Assembly (NCBI GenBank): GCA_013396915.1
Contig: VWZL01003401.1
Location: 1,011,898 to 1,075,897 of the forward strand
Direction of reading: 5' to 3'
DNA from: Stercorarius parasiticus
Taxonomy: Eukaryota > Chordata > Aves > Charadriiformes > Stercorariidae
Length of the DNA stretch: 64,000 nucleotides
The notes under the pieces were generated by a model, which was given only the letters and a program-made list of their open reading frames with translations, was not told where the DNA came from and did no database searches. Both the position numbers and the translations under genes were made by a program. Below are positions 41,901-53,900 of the stretch, in pieces (position 1 is the stretch's first letter; the number at the start of each line of letters is the position of its first letter).

Positions 41901-44900
41901 GCCTGTAATAAAGATGTGCCTATTCTGGCTATTCTGTGGGAATTAAAAAATCTTATCCAGCAGATAGTCCAAGGAGCTATCTTTGTTAATGTTGTTTTAA
42001 TTATTTTGTATATTGCTGAGTGATTTACAGCCAGAAGTAATTTTTGGTATTGTTACCTTTCTATCTTGAAGAAGGATTGCAACACTGAAGAACTAACAAA
42101 TAATATATGTAACCGAGGAAACCTGGGTGTTTTAAGTATGTTTTTATCTAGTTATAGAAGTAATGGTAGAGACATGTTACTGAAGGTCGGAGAATGAATT
42201 GTTTTTAAATATGTTTGCAACTTTTTTTAAAGGTCCAGTTATTTTCAGAGCCTGAATTCAAGGGTAACTGCCAAATATTTGAAAGAAACACAAGACGTAT
42301 TGATTCATTTGCTGTGAAGTCTTCAAAAATTTTAGATGGCAGGTAAGTTTTATATTGAGTCAATATTGCAAAATTGCTAAAATGGTAAAAGTTTTAAAAA
42401 AGCAACAAGCTTTCTAATACCTGAAGTGGTTTCACATATGGGGATTTATGGAGAACAACGCTTGGAAGTTTACACATCAGTCTTTAGCTTCTCGGGACAA
42501 AACATTGTAAATACTGTCTCTGTCAGTAGCTCTTGCTAAAGACTGAGAAACATTATCATCATTCTACTTAAATAGAATTCTTAAGAGGAAGTTTCTTCTC
42601 CTTCTTCCTGCAGCTGCGTAGTGTATGACGAGGAAGAATTCTCTGGTAACCAGCATGTGTTAGAAGAAGGAATCTATCCTGATCTGACGGCAATGGGTTG
42701 TTCACCCCAAGCAGTTCTAAAATCTTTACGGATTATAAATATTGTAAGTAAAGCTATTAGAAATATTATAAAGTAAAGCTAAGTACACTGACTCTGCCGT
42801 CCCCATTTTTTGCAACAGTAAAAATGCTAGGGACACACAGATAGCAGAGGAGTATTTTTATTTTTATTTTCTATGCAGTAGCAGTTAAATGTCCTAGCTG
42901 CAGTCAGTTTTTTTTTGACCTCTGCTGTTTTTGCAAAGGAGAGGACATCACAGAAGCATCTGCCTGGCATCACTGTTCGTAATAACAGCTTATAAAAAGG
43001 CCTTCTGTAAAAGCAGTCAAGGATGTGTCAGATAGGCTCTTTATTTCCCAGTAGAAATAAAGTGGGTTGAGAAAATGTCAGTAGGACAGTGTGAAGAAAT
43101 ATCTGTACTGAGAACCTTGTTTTTTATGCATATTAAAAAAGCAGACTTAACTAAGCAACTTTGCATGAAGTACATGTAATTATAAACCACTATTGCTGTC
43201 ATCAAGGAAATGCAATTTGAGTTAATCATGAAATAATGCACCCTTCCAGATAAAGTAAAGCAACACCCAGTGCCGTTTGGCAAAATCAGACAGTGTTGTT
43301 GTTATGTGTGGTGGATACAAACTAAACAACACTTAGGTATTTTGTAACTCATCAGTGGCGAGGAACAAGTTTGTTCAAGCCTATAACCAATCATTATGAT
43401 GGATCACTTACGGAATCTGCAAATATCTTTTAAGATCAAAGTAATTACTAGCAAAATGTGGTCAAGAATCCAGGAACTTACAGCAATATGAAGAGATGGT
43501 ACTCATTTTTAAAAAAGAGTACACTATTGACTCTCTTTGAATTTGTCAACTTTATTGCACGCCACTGTAATTTTGGTAACCAGTCAGTGATGTAGCAGTT
43601 GACAAAGGAGAACTAAAATGTGTCATCCTCTTTCATGTCTCTGGAACATTTTGATGTACAGTGTAAACAAACATCTGCAGCAAGTGTGTCTGCCTTGTGA
43701 ACTCTTTGGCTGTCCAGTAGAACGATCCTATTAAAAGTATTAGAAGTGTTTCTAGCCAAGCTTGGTGGGTGATCACCATGAACTAAAATAGGCTCTTTTG
43801 TACATGTCAGTATTGAGTTCTTGGGTTTAAAATGCTTTTTTCAAGCTGGAATGATCAGCTTGCTTTTGGAAAATTTATTATTTGTTACAGAAACAGTTGT
43901 GTTAAAACAGCCAATGCCAGTTCTGTGCCTCTTTAAGTTCTTAAAACTTCTGAAACTTACTCTAGCCCTACAATTTATCACATGTCAGACAGTAGCATGG
44001 AGCTGCATCTGTCTGCAAGTCATGTGCTGCTGCTTCCTTCTTCAGAGGCTTCCTACCTGCAGAGAAGAGGAAAATGGGTTGTTTTGCTCAGCGGTTTATT
44101 GGTAAACCAGAATACAGAGAATAAAAAGTTAGATGGAAATGATCATATTATACTGTTCATTTTTCATAATTTTACATAAGCTTGAACCTTATTATTCTAA
44201 ATACTGGTTTCACCTGTCAGATTTATTTTGGGACTGCGTTTTTGGCAGTGCCAATCTTAATTCCTCCCCACCATCTGCTATTTCCATAACTTTCCTCATG
44301 GTTTTTCTGTGACGTTTCTATACAAGAAGCACCTTTGCTATTTTAATATGTCATGTTACCATACTTATCTAGTTTAACTCCCCTTTGCAGGGATCCATTT
44401 CGAAGGAACCATAAAAAAAAGGAAATGAAAGGGATATTCAATGAACTTGGAAGTGAAACTTAAAAGGGCTTTTATTCATAAGCTCAAGGTTTTTGGTTTT
44501 TGTACCACTGTATCTTTGCTTGACTGTGCTTGCTTTGCATGCTCCACGTGGTTTTGCTGCAGATAGAAAATAGCATTTTTCCTTCTTGAATTTGCTACAT
44601 GTTCTTTTTCCTGAACATATGATAAAAAAAAAACTGTGAATGTGGTTTATGGTTGAACAGTCATGCTGAAAATACTTCTTTTTAATGAGCAATTCTGTGA
44701 AGTAACTGAATGTAGATAAACAGGAGCACCAGCTTTGTACAGTGGACTACATGGGAAGTACTGAAAGAAAACTCATGAGCTGACCTTGCACTTTTTTCTG
44801 TGGGGAACATTTTAGAGAACAGTGGTGCTGCTCAATCTAAAATAAAATGCCTAGAGTGGAAGTTGTGGCCGAAAACTGGAGGATTGCCTTTTCTGCCTGT

Positions 44901-47900
44901 GTGTTTTCTTTGTAAGTAGGTTATTCCTGAAGCACTGCATATGGCTCAAGGGCTGCTGCCTGGCCAGTAGCGAGTCTCAGAGTGCAGGTGCAGGTGCAGG
45001 TCTGTAAAAGGGCTGAGGGGTCACAGGCACCTCACATCATGATGGTTTGACTGCTCCTGTTGGGCTCTTTACCTGTGATGACGCATGACAGTCTAACTGG
45101 CGTTAACCTTTCATGGTGGGGATGAGCATACTCTGATTTTGGTGTAAGTTGGAAGACGTCTTCTGGCATTTTCCACAGCCTGGCAGCGTGGGTGCGATCA
45201 GGGAGCATAGCTCAGCTGCTGAGTGATAACCTAGACTGCTGCGTGGATAATGGTGACGCTCATGCAACATTGTTATCTGGGCCCTTAAACATCTAAAGGA
45301 AGATTAAAGAGGAATTTAAGCACTGTCTAGAAATTGGTAGACATGAGGTCTTGCCTAACAAAGTCACACAGAAGCGCGGATATCCGCTGCCGTGCATCTT
45401 CGGAGCCACTCTCTGCCTTGGAGGGCCTGTTTCCATGCCTGAGGCCAGATGCGGGTCTGTCGAGATTTCACGTCATGTCGGGCGTTCCCGATCCAGTTGA
45501 TGTGTTTCGAGCATGCTGAACACATGCCAGCAGGAAGGAGCTCTTCTGGCTGTGGCGTTGGCTTTACGCAGTCGTTGCTGGAAGACTTGGAAGAAAGGGA
45601 GTGTCAGGGTCATTTCTATCTGTGAGCATAAACTAACACCAGGACACTCAGGCGTAATTGACTTTACCCAGAGGGATTTCAAACCCTTACCTCCCAGCTT
45701 CCAAGGGAAGGCCTTAATTGTGAGAGGTTATTTCCAGTCCACTGCAGACACCTTACCACATGGGGGAAAAAAAAAATTGAGTCCAAGGTTCATTATCTAG
45801 AAGGCGTTTAAAATGAATTTAGTGATGCAGGGGGCTTCATGTGGGCAGAATCCCTTTGACACCAGAAGTGTTTTGACAGAGGGAGAAGAATCACCTCCCC
45901 ACAACAATTCGGAGGATTCAGATGTTATGGGTTTTGCTTGAGTTGTGAATTTCACCTCAGAAGAACGGATCTTGAAGCTTTTGTCTAGTCAGAGATTGAT
46001 GTTGCCATAAGCTACTTCAAGAGTTAAAAATGAGAGCAGCAAGTGATAAGCAGTGAGACAAGGCTGGCATCATTTGAAGCTGTAGAAATCAATATTATCT
46101 TTACTGTGTGTGCAGGTCTGAAGGTGAAAATTCCTACAATGAGTGGTGTTTAGTGCAATGGAAGAGGGATATGGCATTAATTAAAATGTATTTAAAATCA
46201 TACTTAAGATACTATGCAAGAATCAACTACAGAGACATTTGTGTGTGCCTTAAGATAAGGAAGTTTTACGTGTCATGTGAGAAGATTCCTTGTGTGTTTT
46301 GTATAAGAGCTTTTTATTACTTTTTTTAAAACTTTAAGTAACCTGTTGCACAGCAAAAACATTATTCAGGGTCTTTGATCTTAAACAATCAAGAGGAAAC
46401 CTCTGGAATAAAAGGGCTGTGTGGAGTAATGATGTTCACAGTTAGCATCTGGAGTTCTAACGTCCTATAGAAGTGCTCATCTTCCTTTTGCAGGAGCTGT
46501 CTGAGCCATGCATAGCCCTTTTTGAAAAGGTGGGTTTCCAAGGAAAGAAAATTGAATTCAGTACGGAAATCTTAAATCTCCAGTTCCTGGGTTACAATCC
46601 TCGAATAGCTTCAGTTCAAGTCCTTGGCGGCATGTAAGTTTAAAATCACTTTTTGATTCTTTAGAATGATGTAGTTAGTCAACAGAAAAAATACAAATGT
46701 TAGAAAGCAAGGAGTATAAAATTAGAATGTCATAATGTGTGCAGTGCATTAATGCAGTTTCTTCTTGTAGAACCTTTTCACATCCTCTTTTAATAACATT
46801 TTATCACTGCCTGGTGCCCTGTGCTAGAAGTTTAATTAAATTTGAATAAAGCTCACAAGGAAACTAGTGTCTTCTCTCATGCCATATCATAAAAGCCAGC
46901 TTGCACAGCATCCTTAAAACCAACTTCTGTGCTCTTTGTTTAGGTCTCAATCACAAAAAAAAAAAAATAAAAAAAAATCATTCAATTTGTGATCTGTGTC
47001 ATAAGTTCAAAATGTTTTAACAAGTCTTCACATTCATCCTTTTACCTGATGTTATGGACACAGTGGTACAATCAGATCATGATCTGGCCCCTTTTGGCAT
47101 TAGTAATAATCCCTTTTACTTCAGGAATTGGGTTGTAAATCTAGCAGTTAAATTCCTTAGCTATTTTTAAGCAGTTGTGTTCTCTAAATTTCTTTTTGAA
47201 GATCTTGTAAAAACTAGTCTGTGATGAAGTTTAAAAACTGTCTGGAAGCCTTTTGAAAACTACTGTGCTATCTTCTTCCAGTGCTGTTAAATTTTTCTTT
47301 TTCTGTTTTTCCTGTTGTTAGCCTCTACCTCCAAGATATTTGCTCCCAGTATATGTTCAGGTTTTTTGTAACTTGAAGAACGTGACTTATTTTTTTTAAC
47401 GATAGATCTGTGTTACTGTTGCTTTGCATTTAAATGTGTTCTTTTGAAGAGGTAAATTTCCAAGGTGTGTGCTAGAGAGATGCTGTTGGATAGCTTAAGA
47501 CTGCCCTCAAGTGGATAGCTAATACCAGATCTGTAGAGCAAACCGTTTTCCCAGTTTGGATAAGCTGATCAAAGGGTTTCCTTAGCACGCCGAACTGAAG
47601 TTTGAAACATAAAGGTCAAAAGAGAAGATACGTGCTCCGTATTCTGAAGTCTTCTGAGATTTCAGTATCTTTCACCATAACCACAATATAGTTGATTCTC
47701 ACTTTCCATAACATGAAATAACATGAAGTCAAGCATCAAGTTACTTCTTTGCCAAGAACGTGGTTACCATGAATCTGGGTAACAGAGTCGTGAATTGTGC
47801 ATGTTTCCTGTCCAACGAATAGATACGTTTTTTCTGGTTGATCATTGGAAACGTATAGAGTATGATATGAAAATTCTGATTTCATTTTAGCAGGGTCAGC

Positions 47901-50900
47901 TGCTGAAATGTGCCAAAATACAGGTTTCAGAGGGTGCTTGCCCCTAATGCCTCTCTTCTTGAAGGGGTTTTCATATTCTTTTCCTTTGCTAAGAGACATC
48001 CGTTTATAATTCTCTTAATTTCATACCTGGTCATAGATGTGCATTAGGCTGTGAAAAGCAGCAAAATTAAGGTGAGTGTGCTTTTTCTGGATATAGACGT
48101 CTACTGACAAATTAGTTGGAGGAAAGGAGATAACAGGGAAAATGTGCATATTGGGTGTTCTTGTACTCAAAAACCTATGGCTCTTGGACAGTCCCAGCAA
48201 CTCAGTGTGAGAAAACTCAAGGAATTTCACTGCATTGTAGCCTATTTCAAAGTCTAGTTGGAATTCACTGCCTGTGCCAACAGTAGAGAAGCAGAAGTCA
48301 GGTTCTGACAGGTTGCTCTCAATCTGATTGTAAGTGTGGTTGGATGTGTGGTAGGCTATGCTAAACAAAATTTTTCTATATGCCTTTTTTCCTCTCTCTC
48401 TGTCTTTTTTTTTCTTTTTTCCCTTTTTTTATTCTTTCAGGTATTTGGAAAGAGGAAAGGTGTTCTGAAATAAAACCTCTATCAAAATACCCTGGAGAAC
48501 TGAACCCTCTTGCAGTTCCAGTATTTGCCTGTTGCAGTCTGCATCCCTATTAGTTCTTTCCCATGTGGGTCAGGCCTGTCCAAATTAACTGGTTCTACAT
48601 GTGCAGCAATCCATCACATACAGCTTATGTAGCATATACATATATGCTCCTTGAGGAGTCACAGTACCTCCTGAAAACAGATGATACTTAAAAGTTGGGT
48701 TCTCCCTTTAAGGCAAGAAAATGCTTTGTTTCATTCAGCTTGTAATTTTTAAATAATAGGCCTTTAAAATGTGAACTCCAGTGTACTCCTCTTAATGCTG
48801 TTGATCTAAATCAGGACACGATTTTATTATTTTTGAAGACCTGTTAAAAAGAAGGTCATTGCCTTTCCGAAGCTAAACACTACTACTTTGTGGGAAAAAT
48901 TTCTGTTAAACCCATTTATTGATTCCAAAGCAGGATTTGGCAGTAAAAGCATTCTGTTTTTTTTCTTTTTCTTTTTTTTTTTTCCCTCCTAGATGGATAA
49001 TTTATGAGCATAGTAATTACAGGGGGCGTCAGATGTTGTTATCACCGACTGAAATTCCAGATTGGCATAAAATGAGTGGCTATTGTCAGATAGGTTCTCT
49101 GAGACCTTTACTGCAGGTGAGTAGGCTCTGATGTGAGATTGTCAAGTAATAATTTATATTTTGTAATGGGATGGGGGAATATTATACAGTTCAAAGCAAT
49201 GTTACAGTCTTGATGTGTGTCACAAGCTTCAGTAATGGCAATTGTGTAAAGAAATTGCTCTACGGTTTCGCTTGTAATAAAAACTATTTGATTATGCTAC
49301 ATGGCTTTGCAGTTCTACTTCTTAAACTGTTCATTAAGCATACTTTAAACCGAAGTAGAGAAGACAGCATATAAGGATTGGCTAAATTATTTTAACAAAT
49401 AATGGCTATAACTACTATGTATAAATTATTTTAAGTTGTTTTATAATTAGCACCCACACTGGTCACTGGTGTACTGTCTGTACTATCTGCATTATTTTTG
49501 GAACAACAAGAAAGTTGGTCAACAAAATTGGATACTTCAATTAGTAGTGATTTTGTGTTGATTTAGGGGGGAAGGTCCTTCCCTGCTTATTACATAGAAT
49601 AATTTTCACATCTAATGCAAAATTTATTCTCGTGGTGTCCTTTTCATTTTGTTCTCTAAAAAAGGACCATGTGATTTGGTCTAATGCTGCAGCAGTCCTG
49701 TGAGCTTTAACATTTGAGGTTCTTGCTGAGCCCTATTTTATTGAGGAAACAAGTTTTTGTAATTCACGGATTACTTGTACCTGTAACCAAATGCATTTGC
49801 TTGCTGTCATATATATGTCTTTGCATAGCCTTAAGCAGAGGTAGGAATAATGCATTTTGACTGCCCTGGCTGAGAGCTTGTCTAAACAGACATTTAATGT
49901 GTAACAAGCAACAGCATGAATGTGCAGCGTAATACTTGCTGCCAGTGAAATAAGCAGCACTGCATGAGTGCATCCTTAATGAAAACTAAGAGCATTTATG
50001 CAAGAAGTTAGCAGAGAGAAGCTGGTGCTGCTCTGAATTAAAAATTCTTAGCTTTCCACCGTGTGCTGATCTAAGTGCATAGGAAAGTCTAAAATTCTCC
50101 ATGCAGAATAGGGAGTTCTCCAAGCCTGGCTTGTCCTAGACATTTATGGACTTTGGAGTTAAATTCTAGAATGGAAAAGTTAAGCTTTCTGAAAGAAAGA
50201 GGGAGGCATGGGGTTCAGCACCAAACAGTAATTGCTCTGAAGTTAATCAGAGCAGCATGTGTTCTGTGCTGAGACTGTGGTTGGAGTTATGTTTTTTTTC
50301 CTGCAGAAACGTGTGTACTTCAGGCTTCGAAACAAGGAAACGGGAAAATTCATGTCAGCTGATGGAAACTTAGACAATCTGAATCTTCTCAGAATACAGG
50401 TTGCAGAAGATACAGACTCAGATGATCAAATCTGGGTTTATCAGGATGGATTCATACAGTGCCGGGTGAGGTTCAAGTTCAATGTGAAATTTTTTCTTTT
50501 CTTCTCCAATAGTAGGGCTTTCTGAATTCAATTCCTACTGTATCATCTTAATTTATTTTATAAGCTTATTCCATTTCAGCTGTAATAGAATCTTTTTGTA
50601 GGGGTTGTTTTTTGGGTAGGGGTTTTTTTTGGTGGTTGTTGTTGGGGTCTTTTATTGAACTCTATCTCTTTCAGGTGATATAAACTAGTTGTAAGATACC
50701 TTTTTTGATGTAATTGAAATTTTGAGAAATTTTAGTTATTCTTTATTTTTTCTCCTAAAGAATAATAGCCTCATAAGTACAATCAACACCAGAAGATCAT
50801 TGTCTACTCTTCATGAGCTCCTTCCACTTTCATGCCCTCTTTCTCCACAGTGAAAATATCACAAAAGTGTCAAAGCAGGGGAGACCTTTTAAAATGCTGA

Positions 50901-53900
50901 CACTTCCTGATAATATTTTTAACCACGCATACCTTGTGGTGCGTCAATTAGTGTAATGTAGGTTATATCCTCTTCTGCATTCAGGCAAGCTTAAAGATAA
51001 AATCCTACTCTTTGGGGTTTTGTTGGTTGGTTGGTTTTTTTAGTGGTTATCCCTGTATTTGTCAGATTCATCCCTTTTCCATTCCTCTGTACAAGTTTCC
51101 AAACGAAGTCCTACTTTTCTCACAGTCCATAAAACTAATCGTGTGCGAATTGTCATTAAGGTAAGCAGAGGTATGCGCAGTTCATAACGTTTAAGCATGA
51201 ACAGTCTTAGGTAGGGATGCTGGCCAAAGAAAATTAAGTTACTTTAATACTGTTAAACAGCTTGACTGCAAAGAATCATGTGAACTTTTCCTATAGGATT
51301 GTATAACTTCAAAGGAGCCATTTATAACTATGTCATCTATGCTGGAGGGAAGAATCTTACAGTTAATAAGCTAAGGCATTGTTTGGACATGTTTACAGGA
51401 CACATGCGGTAGTAAAAGAGATTTATGCAGACAGCACAATGGTGCCAAGTAAGCTAAAAGCTTTAATATCACATACAAAAGACTTCTGTCTCGCTAGTGC
51501 CTCTCAAACATTTCACTGAAAGTATTCATATCGCGACAGTGTGGCGTTACGTGGCTTTGGATAAATGCTTTTGGTTTTTTGTCCCCGTCTCTGTATCTCA
51601 TAAAGCAGTTTTTCTATGCACAGAAAATACACGCTCGTGTTGTATAGCAATCGGGTAGCTTAGTGCAGAGTGCAAGCTCGCAACATTGATCTTAAATGAC
51701 CAAACTCTTACAGAGCTCTGCCATCTTTCTGTTGAATAACAGTAAATGTATTTTGCACCAAAAAAATTTGTTTTTCACCGCATTTTAAAAAGAAAATTAA
51801 GCTGGTGGATGGGCAGATGCATGCATGTAGGCAGAGACAGGTTACTGGAAGAACTGGTGCCTTTCTTCCTGTAAGCTTGGGTCATCTCACTGACTCTGAG
51901 TCACGGTACCTTGAGGTATGCCTGAGGTGTTCAAGGAAGGGCTGTTTTAGATAGGTGGATAACCAGTAAGCAGGTTATGAAAGTCCTTCTGCTCATTTTG
52001 TCACCAACAGATACGAATAGCAGATATGAATTCAGGTCGCCTCACTCTTCATGAGTTTCTTCGAGATGGGTGAAGTAGTAGCCTAGATACAGATGAGAAT
52101 TTCAGAACTGCAGAACTAAATCAACTTACTTCAGTTCTAGGTTATGATAGTAAGTACTACTACTTTTTCAAAACCATATATTTAATAATTTAGGGCCATG
52201 TCGACAATGGCACATAACTTTTAATCTGCCACTGAAGTCTATTCAGAAGTTACAAGGTGGCTTATGGTGATCTACTGAAAAATCACTGTTCATGTAGAAT
52301 AATTAACTGTAATGTACTACTAATACAGCCTTAATATTCTTTTCAAGGAAGCTTGATTTTTTTTTTTTGCCAGTTCTTTTTTTAACCATAAAGACATTTG
52401 CAGAGTTTTGACATCAAGTAATACAAATGACCAGGAAAAGAATATGGAACAAAGAGGAAAATACTACTGCGACACACTGAAATTCATACACTCTACACTG
52501 TGCAGTTATGTCCTTTATCTCAAAAGGTTATTGCAGAACTAGAAACAATTAAAGAGCAAAAAAAGGATGAGCAGATGAGACGAGGGCTTCTATGCAAGGA
52601 AGAGAGAAAATAGCTAGGACTTTTTAGCCTGCAAAGGGTGCGTTTTGAGGGGTGGTATTATTGAAGTTTCTGCAAACATAGGGAGGGGAAGAGGGGTGAG
52701 GAGAACATCAAATAGAACTAGTAGTTGCCTATCAAATTATTGTTTAATTTTATCTTTTTTGTAATAGTAGTAGTTAAGGTTTGGAACTGCTTGCCATAGA
52801 AGCGTTACGATACAGAAGGGTGTACGTGTAAAAGGGTTACATTGATCTCAGTGGAAAGTGGGTAACAAATTCACATATGGGACAGAAACCATCCAGATAC
52901 TAAGGGTGTCAGCTCTGCATGGAAAAGTCTCTGGACTGGAAATTGCTGTAGACTGGGAGAGTTTACCAGGAACATCCTGCACACAAGAGCAAAGTGAATG
53001 TAATCTCCCATAGCATCTGTTGTTGGCCACTGCTGGAGGCAGGTGCTAATTGCACCTTTTGATCTGATACAGCATGGTTATTTTAATGTTCTTGTGTAGT
53101 GGAGAGTGTCAGCAGAAACAGGAACAAAAGAAAAATAAGTAGTCTTGAGTTTGGGGCAAAAATACATTCCTTTAGGGAAAGTAGTTCCGAGTTTCCGCTT
53201 GCACCTGCTGACATCTCTCCTATCTGATCAAAAACCAGTGGATACTAGAAGTAAGGCCTTTTGAATAATTGCTGTTGCCTTTCTGGTGATACAGATGGCT
53301 GAGGATTGCTGCTTGACAATCGTTGGAAATCTTATAACTCCTGGCTCTAAACTTGGTCTGTCATTTGAGCGGAATGAAGACAAACAATATTGGCATATTA
53401 GTCCTGATGGCAGGATTTACAGCAAGATGAAACCCAACCTGGTTTTAGATATCAAAGGTAAGCAAATGTGTTATCTCATTACATTGTGTCTTAATTACAC
53501 GGTATTTACAGTGGGATAGGCACTAAACGTGCCTATAAATTACGGATGGTGTTATAGTTACTTTAATCTAGAATGAAAAAAGACCCGATTAGCTAGTCTG
53601 ACCTCCTGAATTATACAGGCCCTAGGACTTAATATCATTTTTCCTACATAAGAGTTTAATAACTCACAGTACTTGCTTATCTTGTATTCCCAGTGTCCAC
53701 TCACTCTAGATATCCTCAGTTAATTTTAGGTGGCACTGGGTGATGTGAATATAATTATTTAAAAATGCTGAAGCAAGAAAAACCTAGCTTCTCATTAGCT
53801 TTAATTTGTATAGAGCAAATTTTCTTATATAGTAGTTGTAGATGCAATAGCCAAAGGATATTGGGAAAGCTGTACACTGCTGTACGTTGATGTGATTGGA

